NCBI RefSeq assembly: GCF_004854025.1
Contig: NZ_STGM01000001.1
Coordinates: 310,001-374,000 of the forward strand
Origin: Microbacterium hydrothermale
GTDB taxonomy: Bacteria; Actinomycetota; Actinomycetes; Actinomycetales; Microbacteriaceae
Direction of reading: 5' to 3'
DNA: 64,000 bases
Shown here in pieces: positions 29,767 through 39,150 of this stretch (its first letter is position 1; each line of letters starts with the position of its first letter). A program made the position numbers and the translations under genes. The notes beneath the pieces are model-generated. The model made no database searches, was not told the origin of the DNA, and saw only the letters and a list, made by a program, of their open reading frames with translations.

Positions 29767-29975
29767 TCACCCGCACGAGAGATCCGCCCGCGTAGCGGGT
29801 GAATCGGCGCAACCCCGCGGCCCCCGGAGAGGGCTGGGTGGCGGGGTCCTGGCGGGGAGCCGCGCGGGAGGCTGGGTCAAAGGCCTCGTGGACGGGGCGA
29901 GTGCAGGGATCGAGGAGAGCGGGTAGGCGGACGGCGTGGCGGAGGGCTGGTCGAGAGGATCCGTAGACTCGGGAC

Positions 29976-30482
29976 GTGTCTCGCCTTCTCGGACGATCCC
30001 TCGCCGCCCTGACCCTCGTGGCCGCACTCGGCCTCGCGGGCTGCACCGGCGGCTCGACGCCGCAGCCGAGCACGCCGACCGTGACGCCCGCGGCGACACC
30101 GGGGGGCGATGCGGCGACAGCGTCGCCGGACGCGACGGCGTCGCCCACTCCGGCGCCGTCGGCGACGAGCGAGGCCTCCCAGCGTCTCCCGCTGTTCACG
30201 CAGACCGTCGCGGCGGTGTGGACAGGGCCGAACCCCGTGTCCGGCCGCGCGTACATCGACGCGCTGGCGGCGGCGGGCTTCGACAAGGCCGCCATGCAGG
30301 TGACCGCGGACCAGTCCACGATCGGGAACGCCGCGGAGAGCATCGAGTTCGCCGTCCGGATCGGAGACCAGTGCCTCGTGGGGCAGGTCGGCCCCTCGAT
30401 CGGAGACCCCGTGACCGCCGTCCTCCCCGGCCTGTCCGCCGGCGGATGCCTCATCGGACAGACGCGGGCGATCGACTGGTAG
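29976..30482 (+). CDS. putative lipoprotein (DUF6993-like)
   Basis: 168 residues. The N-terminal signal ends L-A-G-C-T-G-G, then a Thr/Pro/Ala/Ser-rich linker to about residue 65, and a C-terminal domain with two cysteines (Q-C-L-V-G-Q and G-G-C-L-I-G-Q) that may form a disulfide. It resembles small actinobacterial lipoproteins of unknown function. GTG 29976 stands 6 bases after TAGACT (29964-29969), a leaderless promoter. The 200 bases before it show no clear structure. Confidence 0.75.
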   Translation: MSRLLGRSLAALTLVAALGLAGCTGGSTPQPSTPTVTPAATPGGDAATASPDATASPTPAPSATSEASQRLPLFTQTVAAVWTGPNPVSGRAYIDALAAAGFDKAAMQVTADQSTIGNAAESIEFAVRIGDQCLVGQVGPSIGDPVTAVLPGLSAGGCLIGQTRAIDW

Positions 30483-30585
30483 TCGTCGCGGGCGCCGACA
30501 GGCGGAGCCCGACCGGAGGCCGCCGCGGACGCGGCTGCGCGAGCACGTCGGCTCGTCGGGTCGACGCCCCTAGACTGGAACGGTT

Positions 30586-32257
<1,672 letters not shown>

Positions 32258-32265
<8 letters not shown>

Positions 32266-32797
32266 CGCAGACGCCCTCCCCGTCTCGGGCCCCGCGACCG
32301 CGGGGCCCGAGCGGCTTCACGTGCCCATCCCGCTGCGGTGGGGCGACCTCGACGCCCTCGGGCACGTGAACAACACCTCGATGCTCAAGCTGCTCGAAGA
32401 GGCCCGACTGCGCGCGTTCTGGCGCAGTGACGACGAGGGCGAGGCCCTGCCGACGGCGGTGTTCGACATGAGCGTGCTCGAGAGCGGAGGAGAGCGGGCG
32501 ACCCTCATCGCCCGGCAGGAGATCGAGTACCTGCGGCCCGTTCCCTACAGTCAGCGCCCCCTCGACGTGCGCATGTGGATCGGAGCGATGGGCGGCTCGA
32601 GCGCCGACATCTGCTTCGAGGTGTACAGCCCGCTCGGCGACGCCGACCAGGTGCTGTACGCGCGCGCCACCGCGGTCGTCGTGCTCGTCGACACCGCGAG
32701 CGGTCGGCCGATCCGCTGGAGCGAGACCGAGCGCTCCGCATGGGCGCCGTACGTCGGCGACCCGATCGTCTACCGTCGTCGCTCCACCAAGGGCTGA
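32258..32797 (+). CDS. acyl-CoA thioesterase, 4-hydroxybenzoyl-CoA type (hotdog fold)
   Basis: 179 residues. A hotdog-fold pattern: P-L-R-W-G-D-L-D-A-L-G-H-V-N-N-T (the family D-x-D-x-x-G-H-V-N motif with the catalytic Asp region), then R-Q-E-I-E-Y-L-R-P-V and a paired strand block. It probably hydrolyses an acyl-CoA. The GTG overlaps the ettA end by 8 bases, so it is co-expressed with ettA, although no functional link is known. Confidence 0.88.
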
Positions 32798-32904
32798 GCT
32801 CCGCGGGCTTCCGGTCGGTCAGGCCACCCACCGGGCTCGTGACCGCACCGGAGCGGATTCACCGCCGCTCCCGCGCGTTCGCTCTCACAGCATCCCGCCC
32901 GAGG

Positions 32905-33774
32905 TCAGTCGCGCGGAACGCGCACCATGACCTCCTGGGCGACGCTCGCGAGGAGCACCCCCGAGCGCGTGTACACGCGGCCCGTCGACAGGCCGCGGCC
33001 GCCGCGGGCGTTCGGCGACTCCTGCACGTAGAGCAGCCAGTCGTCGACGCGTCCGGGGCGGTGCCACCACATCGCGTGATCCAGGCTCGCGACGCGCAGG
33101 CCGGGAGCGTTCCAGGCGACCCCGTGCGCGCGCAGGATCGTCTCCTGGATCGTGAGGTCGCTCAGGTAGGCCAGGGCCGCGCGGTGCACCGCGGGATCGT
33201 CGCCGATGGGCCGGCGCAGCTTCATCCACACCGCCTGTTGCGGGACGTGCGGGCCCTCGACGGAGGCGTAGACGGGGGAGCTCACATGCCGCACGTCGAC
33301 GGGGCTCGCCGAGAGCATGCGCCGACTGATCGGGTGCAGCGCCTCGACGTCGACCGGGGCGACGTCCTCGGGCGCCGGGACGCCCTCGGGCATGGGCTCG
33401 AAGTGCTCCAGCCCCGGGTCCTCGTCTTGGAACGACGCGATCATCGAGAAGATCGGCACACCCGACTGGAACGCCTGCGTGCGACGGGTCGAGAACGACC
33501 GGCCGTCGTGGATGCGGTCAACCGAGAACGTGATCCCGTCGGCGGGGTCGCCGGGACGCAGGAAGTACCCGTGCATCGAGTGCACGGTGCGCTCGGGGGG
33601 AAGGGTGCGCGAGGCGGCGACGATCGTCTGCGCGAGCACCTGCCCGCCGTAGACGCGGCCGGTCGGCATGGCCTGCGATACGCCGGTGAAGATGTCTTCG
33701 GTGGTCCGGGCGCCGGCATCGCGGAGGTCGAGGACCGCGAGCAGCGACGCCACGGGATCGATGGCGTCGGTCAC
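32905..33774 (-). CDS. tesB: acyl-CoA thioesterase II (TesB-like)
   Basis: 289 residues, the normal length for TesB, a double-hotdog enzyme that hydrolyses medium- and long-chain acyl-CoAs. Family segments are R-V-Y-G-G-Q-V-L-A-Q, V-H-S-M-H-G-Y-F-L-R-P-G-D and S-L-D-H-A-M-W-W-H, the last containing the catalytic Asp. GTG 33774 has GGGAG about 10 bases upstream. Divergent from the gene at 33830. Confidence 0.93.
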   Translation of the reverse strand: MTDAIDPVASLLAVLDLRDAGARTTEDIFTGVSQAMPTGRVYGGQVLAQTIVAASRTLPPERTVHSMHGYFLRPGDPADGITFSVDRIHDGRSFSTRRTQAFQSGVPIFSMIASFQDEDPGLEHFEPMPEGVPAPEDVAPVDVEALHPISRRMLSASPVDVRHVSSPVYASVEGPHVPQQAVWMKLRRPIGDDPAVHRAALAYLSDLTIQETILRAHGVAWNAPGLRVASLDHAMWWHRPGRVDDWLLYVQESPNARGGRGLSTGRVYTRSGVLLASVAQEVMVRVPRD

Positions 33775-33829
33775 GCTGACTCCCGTTCCTGGCGCGGCGA
33801 GGGGCGCACCACTTGCTAGTTTAGAGCGG

Positions 33830-34498
33830 GTGTCCGCCCGCCTGTTGTTCCCCGACCCGCAGGCGGCAGCCGACCTGCTCACCTTCGCCGGCCGCACGAT
33901 CCGTCTCGGCGACGGAACCGTGCGTCTGCGCGCCCGTGACGGCGTCCTCGTCACCACCGCCGCGCCCCTGGCCCCACGCGGCCTGATGGACAGCACGCCC
34001 ACCGTGCTCGGTCTGCGCGCCTCGGCGATCGACCCCGAATTGGAGTGCGACCTCGTCGTCGAGGCGGCCGCGCTCCTCGCCGCTCCCGACGACGCGAACG
34101 CCGTCATCCTGCCCGACACGGCGACCTCGCCCGCGTGGGCCGGCATCTCGCCGCCGCAGGGCGGATGGGAGCAGACGGATGCCGTCGACGCCGCCGTCCT
34201 GGCATCCCGGGCTCAGTACGGGGTCGCGGCGGTCGCCGACGCCCTGCCCGCCGACGCCGGGGAGGACGTCGTACGCGTGGTCCGCGCGCAGGTGTGGGGT
34301 CAGCCCGACGAGGCCCTTGCCGGTCTTCCCCTCGGCGTCGCCTTCGCCGCCTTCGCCCTCGGGTTCATCGCCGGGGAGGAGCAGGCGCCCGTCCGCCGCA
34401 GCGGGGCCTGGACGCGGGTCAGTCTCGCGCGCGGCCACGTGCTCGTGCGCGGACCGGTGCGCTCCGGACTGACCGCGGTGCGGTCGACGGGGAGCTGA
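33830..34498 (+). CDS. uncharacterised protein, 222 residues
   Basis: The GTG stands 7 bases after TAGTTT (33817-33822), a leaderless promoter. The first 70 residues look like short beta strands (R-T-I-R-L-G-D-G-T-V-R-L-R-A-R-D-G-V-L-V), the rest is helical, with a hydrophobic stretch F-A-A-F-A-L-G-F-I-A-G near residue 185. No motif I know. Confidence 0.7.
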   Translation: MSARLLFPDPQAAADLLTFAGRTIRLGDGTVRLRARDGVLVTTAAPLAPRGLMDSTPTVLGLRASAIDPELECDLVVEAAALLAAPDDANAVILPDTATSPAWAGISPPQGGWEQTDAVDAAVLASRAQYGVAAVADALPADAGEDVVRVVRAQVWGQPDEALAGLPLGVAFAAFALGFIAGEEQAPVRRSGAWTRVSLARGHVLVRGPVRSGLTAVRSTGS

Positions 34499-34538
34499 TT
34501 CAGCCGACGCAAAGGAGCCGCCCCTACTCTGGTCTCAG

Positions 34539-34631
34539 CAAGGGGAGTACTCCCATCGCGATGCATCCGTCATCACGAGGCCACCGTTGGCCTCCGGGTG
34601 CGTCGGCCCCGTTGGGGCGGAGGAGACCTTG
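34539..34631 (+). ncRNA. yybP-ykoY (Mn2+) riboswitch
   Basis: The RNA folds as the yybP-ykoY class. P1 pairs CAAGG (34539-34543) with CCTTG (34627-34631). The invariant GGGGAGTA loop follows (34542-34549). A P3-like stem GCATCC/GGGTGC (34563-34568, 34596-34601) holds the conserved GTCATCACG-type loop (34569-34577), a hairpin AGGCCA/TGGCCT (34578-34593) and the conserved CCGG (34594-34597). A further hairpin GCCCC/GGGGC (34606-34618) precedes AGACC before P1 closes. This order matches my memory of the Lactococcus and E. coli Mn2+ sensors. It lies 38 bases before the start codon of the next gene; a small hairpin at 34637-34651 may belong to the switch. Confidence 0.88.
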
Positions 34632-34669
34632 ACGTCGCGGCAGCGTGCCGCCCGTCGAGAGGTTCTCCC

Positions 34670-35506
34670 ATGGTCTCGTTCTCCCGTCTGTTCGATCTCG
34701 CGTCGAAGGCCGTCGACAAAGCGTCGTCGTCGTCGTCTGGATCCGCGTCGCGCCCCGCGGCCGGCGGGGGTCGCGATTGGCGTGACGTGGTGCGCTCCGC
34801 CGCCGACGCGGTGACCGGCGACCGCCGCGCCGACGCATCGCCCGTGCCCGTGTCCGGCCCCGACGCCCGGAGCCGATACGCGCCCCCGCGCGCGGGGGCG
34901 GCCGGCGAGACGCTCTCGCCCGACGACCGCGCCGCGATCGCCCGGTACGACTACCTGCTGCGCACCGCCGACCCCGACCGCGTCGAGCAGATGCACCGCG
35001 AGGCGTTCGCGCGTCTCACCCCGACCCAGCGCACGCACGTGCGGGAGCGGATGGATGCCGAGCTCTCGCCCCACGAGCGGCCCCGGTCCGACGCGCCCGA
35101 CGACCTCGCGCGCACCGCGGCGCGGGCGGAGGCGGCGCGGCCGGGTCGCATGTCGTCGCTGCTCGCGAAGGCCGGGAAGGGTGGGCTGATCGGCGCGGGC
35201 GTCGTCGGTGCCGGCGGTCTGCTCGCGGCGGTTGCGGGCGGCGCGATCGTCAGTGCGGTCGCCGCCCCCCTACTCGCTCAGGCGATGCAGTCCGGCGTCG
35301 ACTTCGCGGGGCTGGCCGAGGGCGTCGACCTCGAGGCGATGGCATCCGGAGTCGACCTCGCGTCGCTCGCCGAGGGCACCGGCGTCGGGGAGTGGGCGGG
35401 GGGAGCCCAGGATGCCGTGGCCGGAGCGGGAGAGCAGCTCAGCGGCTTCAGCGAGAGCCTGTCGAACCTCGACATCCCGGGGTTCGGCGACTTCCTCGGA
35501 CGCTGA
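34670..35506 (+). CDS. riboswitch-controlled membrane protein, function unknown
   Basis: 278 residues. A Ser/Ala-rich leader and a soluble middle part with M-H-R-E-A-F-A-R-L-T-P-T-Q-R lead to a glycine/alanine-rich hydrophobic region (about residues 172-207) that could span the membrane once or twice, then short repeats of G-V-D-x-x-x-L-A-E-G and an amphipathic C-terminus. It has no P-type ATPase or TerC motifs, although I recall such proteins being labelled cation-transporting ATPase. A Mn2+ riboswitch upstream makes a role in Mn2+ homeostasis or envelope response the best guess. GAGAGG serves as ribosome site. Confidence 0.75.
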   Translation: MVSFSRLFDLASKAVDKASSSSSGSASRPAAGGGRDWRDVVRSAADAVTGDRRADASPVPVSGPDARSRYAPPRAGAAGETLSPDDRAAIARYDYLLRTADPDRVEQMHREAFARLTPTQRTHVRERMDAELSPHERPRSDAPDDLARTAARAEAARPGRMSSLLAKAGKGGLIGAGVVGAGGLLAAVAGGAIVSAVAAPLLAQAMQSGVDFAGLAEGVDLEAMASGVDLASLAEGTGVGEWAGGAQDAVAGAGEQLSGFSESLSNLDIPGFGDFLGR

Positions 35507-35539
35507 CCGGGGGACGGGGCTCCGCGGGCCCGGGCGCGC

Positions 35540-35989
35540 TCAGTCGCTCGCGCGGACCGGGAGCCCCGTGTCGGGGCGACCGTTCTGCTGCGGGCCGATC
35601 CCGCGCGGTTCGAAGGTGTTGACCATGGCGTACGCGGCGCGTTCGACGTAGTCCCAGAGCGGCGCCTCGAAGGCGGGAGGCAGCGCGATCTCGTCGACCG
35701 CCGCGCGCATGTGACGCAGCCAGCGGTCGCGCGCGTCGGGGTCGACGTGGAACGGCATGTGCCGCATGCGCAGGCGCGGGTGGCCGCGGGTCTCGCCGTA
35801 GGTGGTCGGACCGCCCCAGTACTGCGCGAGGAAGAGGGTCAACCGCTCGGCGGCGGGACCGAGGTCTTCTTCGGGGTACATCGGCTTGAGCACCTCGTCG
35901 GAGGCGACGCCGCGGTAGAACGCATCCACCAGGCGACGGAAGGTGTCCATGCCCCCGACCTGGTCGTAGAAGCTGACGGGCTCGCTCAC
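35540..35989 (-). CDS. truncated hemoglobin (group II, GlbO-like)
   Basis: 149 residues. It starts F-Y-D-Q-V-G-G and contains P-M-Y-P-E-E-D-L, Q-Y-W-G-G-P, then H-P-R-L-R-M-R-H with the proximal-histidine region and R-W-L-R-H-M with the Trp G8 of group II truncated hemoglobins. It probably binds O2 or handles reactive species. The GTG start overlaps the stop of the MscS-type gene by 4 bases. Confidence 0.93.
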   Translation of the reverse strand: MSEPVSFYDQVGGMDTFRRLVDAFYRGVASDEVLKPMYPEEDLGPAAERLTLFLAQYWGGPTTYGETRGHPRLRMRHMPFHVDPDARDRWLRHMRAAVDEIALPPAFEAPLWDYVERAAYAMVNTFEPRGIGPQQNGRPDTGLPVRASD

Positions 35990-37227
35990 GGGGTGTCCTT
36001 CTCGTCTGCGCGGACCGCCGGCGGGGTGGGTTTGGGCTGATCGGCGCCCGGGGCGTCGGGGAGGTTGACGACGGCGGTCGGCGTGTCGTCGCGGACGGCC
36101 TTCTTCGTGACGGGCGCCGCGGTGTCGGAGGTGCGGTCCTCGACGGTCTCGACGACCTCGACCTTGCGGCCACGCGGCCGCCACCGGGGGCGGTCCGCGC
36201 CCGCGGGGATCTGCGTCTCCTTCGTCTTGGGCGGGTGCGCGCCGCGCACGCTCTGCGCCCCCTCCGGGCCGGTGAGCATGATCGAGTTCAGCTGCGGCAG
36301 GGCGATGCCCATCGCGTCGATCGCGCGCTTGAGACGGGCGCGCAGCTCGCGCGCGACGTCGTCCTTCGCGCTCGAGCGCGTCTTCATCACGAGGCGGATG
36401 ACGAGGGCGTCGCCGCTGATGGACTCGAGGCCCCAGATCTCGGGCTGCTCGATGATGCGCGAGCGCCACTTCGTCTCTTTCGCCATGGCCTTCGCCGCGT
36501 TCAGCATCGCCTTCTCGACATCGTCGATGTCGGCGTCGACCGGCACGGCCAGGTCGATGATCACGCGCGACCACCCCTGCGACATGTTGCCGATGCGGGT
36601 GATCTCGCCGTTGCGGACGTACCAGAGCGTGCCGTTCACATCGCGCACGTGGGTGATGCGCACGCTGACGAACTCGACGATGCCGGTCGCGAGTCCGAGG
36701 TCGACGACGTCGCCGATGCCGATCTGATCCTCGGCGACGATGAAGATGCCGTTGAGCACGTCTTTGACGATGTTCTGCGCGCCGAAGCCGAGGCCCGCGC
36801 CGATCGCGGCGGTGAGCAGCGTCAGGGACGCCAGGGCATCCGGCGCCACGATGCCCGCGATCCACACCAGAGCGACGATCACGAGCACCACGTTGACGAT
36901 GTTCTGCAGGATCGTGCCGAGCGTGCGGGTGCGCTGCACGAGGCGCACCGCGCTCAGCGGCGAGCGGTCCAGGGCCTGCGTGTCGTCGACGCGCGCCTTG
37001 ACCTTCGCGCCGTTGACGATGCGGTCGACGACGCGGCGGATCACCAGGCGCAGGATCCACGCGGCGACAGCGACGCCGACGACGATCCCGAGGATCTGCA
37101 GGAGCACGCCGCCGAAGTCGAGCAGCCGGCCGCCGATCCACGTCCAGGTGTCGAGGTTGGCAAGGTCCGAGGGCGAGGTGATCGTGGGAGACGGACTGGG
37201 GGAGGGATTTTCGGCGAGAACGAACAT
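35986..37227 (-). CDS. MscS-type mechanosensitive ion channel
   Basis: 413 residues. Three membrane segments in the first 170 residues are followed by the pore-lining helix with A-A-I-G-A-G-L-G-F-G-A-Q-N-I-V-K-D, the MscS signature, and a beta domain with the G-D-V-V motif. The C-terminal 100 residues are Pro/Lys-rich and likely disordered. It would relieve turgor on hypo-osmotic shock. TAGTCT and a 7-base gap precede the ATG on the minus strand (leaderless). Coupled to the globin gene. Confidence 0.93.
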   Translation of the reverse strand: MFVLAENPSPSPSPTITSPSDLANLDTWTWIGGRLLDFGGVLLQILGIVVGVAVAAWILRLVIRRVVDRIVNGAKVKARVDDTQALDRSPLSAVRLVQRTRTLGTILQNIVNVVLVIVALVWIAGIVAPDALASLTLLTAAIGAGLGFGAQNIVKDVLNGIFIVAEDQIGIGDVVDLGLATGIVEFVSVRITHVRDVNGTLWYVRNGEITRIGNMSQGWSRVIIDLAVPVDADIDDVEKAMLNAAKAMAKETKWRSRIIEQPEIWGLESISGDALVIRLVMKTRSSAKDDVARELRARLKRAIDAMGIALPQLNSIMLTGPEGAQSVRGAHPPKTKETQIPAGADRPRWRPRGRKVEVVETVEDRTSDTAAPVTKKAVRDDTPTAVVNLPDAPGADQPKPTPPAVRADEKDTP

Positions 37228-37242
37228 CGGATTCAGACTAAC

Positions 37243-37283
37243 GACGGATGCCTCGGCGCCGGCTGAGCGTCGAGGCATCCGTC
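37243..37283 (-). terminator. terminator of the ABC exporter operon
   Basis: GACGGATGCCTCG (37243-37255) pairs with its complement at 37271-37283. It lies between the permease stop and the MscS-type promoter on the minus strand, and again uses GGATGCC arms. Confidence 0.7.
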
Positions 37284-37314
37284 CGATCGGGACGGGGTCC
37301 GTGCGGAAGAGGGG

Positions 37315-38112
37315 TCAGGCGTCGCGCGAGCGCAGCGCGAGCCACCCGAGGGCGAGCGGACCGACGACCCACCCCGCCAGCGTGAGAGCGGGCTCGAGGA
37401 GGTCCTCGCCGCCGGGCTGCGTCAGGGCCCCCGCCGCGTTGACGGGAAGGTACTTCGCCGATTCCACGATCCACATCCACTCCGGACCCGCGATCGAGAA
37501 GAGGCTCAGCACGATGGGCAGGACGAACAGCACGCCCACCGTGACGGCGATCGCCCCCGCGCCGCTGCGCAGCAGGAAGCCGAAGCCGACGCCCATCAGC
37601 GTGAAGCAGGCCATCGACAGCGCGCCGAGCGCGAGCGGCACGAACGAGTCGAGGGGAGACGCCCAGTCGATCCCCGTGCTCGTGAACGGCGAGGTGAGCA
37701 CGATCGCGACGGCGTAGATGACGACCGCGGTGAGCATCATGGCCACCGCGACGACCAGCGCCTTCGCCAGCAGCACGGCTCCGCGGCGCGGTTCGGCGGT
37801 GAGGGTGGAGCGGATCATGCCGGTGGAGTACTCGCCGGTCACGACGATGGCGCCGAGGATCCCCGCGACGAGCATCGTGAACTGCGTGGGGGCGAGGATG
37901 ACGTTCGTCGGCGCCATCCCCCCGCCCATGCCGCTGGTCGCCAGGGCGATGAGCAGCGACATGCCGACGGACATGGCCGCGGTGACCCCGAGCGACCACC
38001 AGGTCGAACGCAGGGTGAGCACCTTGATGGCCTCGCTGCGCAGCAGGTGGGGGAAGCTGAGGCGGTGCGCCGTGGTGTGCGTGGCCCGACGGGGGCCGGC
38101 GAGCGTGGTCAT
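37315..38112 (-). CDS. ABC transporter permease (ABC-2 type)
   Basis: 265 residues with six membrane segments. After a short cytoplasmic start comes R-S-E-A-I-K-V-L-T-L-R-S-T-W-W, the typical ABC-2 permease N-terminal elbow, and V-V-T-G-E-Y-S-T-G-M-I-R, a family motif. The ATG overlaps the stop of the ATPase gene (ATGA). The pair should export a drug, lipid or peptide; the substrate is not evident. Confidence 0.9.
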   Translation of the reverse strand: MTTLAGPRRATHTTAHRLSFPHLLRSEAIKVLTLRSTWWSLGVTAAMSVGMSLLIALATSGMGGGMAPTNVILAPTQFTMLVAGILGAIVVTGEYSTGMIRSTLTAEPRRGAVLLAKALVVAVAMMLTAVVIYAVAIVLTSPFTSTGIDWASPLDSFVPLALGALSMACFTLMGVGFGFLLRSGAGAIAVTVGVLFVLPIVLSLFSIAGPEWMWIVESAKYLPVNAAGALTQPGGEDLLEPALTLAGWVVGPLALGWLALRSRDA

Positions 38113-39020
38113 GCGATCTCCTTGGTCTTGTACTCGACGGCGTCGTCGGTGAGGGCGAGGTAGGCGTCCTCGAGGGAGCCGACGCGCGGGCTGAGTTCGT
38201 AGAGGGGGATGCCGTGGGCGGCGGCGATGTCGCCGACCGACTGCGGCGTGATCCCGGTGATCTGCGCCGCACCCGGCTCGACGGCCGAGACGGTGGCATC
38301 CGGGATCTCCAGGGCGGCGACGAGCTCGCTCAATCGCGGTGAGCGGACGAGGAGCGTCGTCGTGGTCCAGGTGCGGACGAGCTCGGGGAGCGGCGCATCG
38401 GCGAGCACCCGGCCGCGCCCGAGCACGATCACGTGGTCCGCGGTCTGCGACATCTCGCTCATGAGGTGGCTCGACAGCAGGACCGTCCGGCCCTCGGCGG
38501 CGAGGTGCCGCACGAACTGCCGCACCCAGCGCACGCCCTCGGGGTCGAGGCCGTTGACGGGCTCGTCGAGGATGAGGGTGTGCGGGTCGCCCAGCAAGGC
38601 CGCGGCGATGCCCAGCCGCTGTCCCATACCGAGCGAGAAGCCGCCCGCGCGCTTGCCCGCGACGGAGCCGATCCCGGTGAGCTCGATCACCTCGTCGACC
38701 CGCCGGCGACCGATGCCGTGCGTCGCCGCCATGGCGCGCAGGTGATCGCGCGCCGAGCGTCCGGTGTGCACGGCCTTGGCATCCAGCAGCACGCCGACCT
38801 CGGTGAGGGGCGAGCGCAGCTGCCGGTAGTCCTGCCCTCCGACGGTGACCCGCCCGGCGGTCGGCCGGTCGAGACCCACGATCATGCGCATCGTGGTGGA
38901 CTTGCCGGCGCCGTTCGGGCCGAGGAAGCCCGTCACGCGGCCCGGGGCGACGGTGAACGACACGCCGTCGACGGCGGTCTTGTCGCCGTATCGCTTGGTG
39001 AGGTTGTCTGCAACGATCAT
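38109..39020 (-). CDS. ABC transporter ATP-binding protein
   Basis: 303 residues. Walker A G-P-N-G-A-G-K-S, signature F-S-L-G-M-G-Q-R, Walker B L-I-L-D-E-P and switch S-S-H-L. The C-terminal 80 residues resemble those of DrrA-like exporters. TAGCGT and a 6-base gap precede the ATG on the minus strand, and GGAGG overlaps that gap, so the gene could be translated with or without a leader. Forms an operon with the permease. Confidence 0.93.
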   Translation of the reverse strand: MIVADNLTKRYGDKTAVDGVSFTVAPGRVTGFLGPNGAGKSTTMRMIVGLDRPTAGRVTVGGQDYRQLRSPLTEVGVLLDAKAVHTGRSARDHLRAMAATHGIGRRRVDEVIELTGIGSVAGKRAGGFSLGMGQRLGIAAALLGDPHTLILDEPVNGLDPEGVRWVRQFVRHLAAEGRTVLLSSHLMSEMSQTADHVIVLGRGRVLADAPLPELVRTWTTTTLLVRSPRLSELVAALEIPDATVSAVEPGAAQITGITPQSVGDIAAAHGIPLYELSPRVGSLEDAYLALTDDAVEYKTKEIA

Positions 39021-39104
39021 GCCTCCACGCTACGAAGGCACCCCCGCGCACCGCGTCCGCCGAGAGGATGACCCGCGTCGCCGCACGGATGATCCCCGAG
39101 ACGA

Positions 39105-39136
39105 CGAATGCCCCCTCCCGGAGGAGAGGGCATTCG
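39105..39136 (-). terminator. terminator of pepN
   Basis: CGAATGCCC (39105-39113) pairs with GGGCATTCG (39128-39136), and an inner CTCC/GGAG continues the stem after one mismatch around a CGGA loop. It lies 15 bases past the pepN stop. Confidence 0.7.
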
Positions 39137-39150
39137 ACAGGGGATGCCGA

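Noticed and set aside
34543..34554. GGGAGTACTCCC palindrome as a protein operator
   Set aside because: It includes the invariant loop of the Mn2+ riboswitch, which explains the sequence better.
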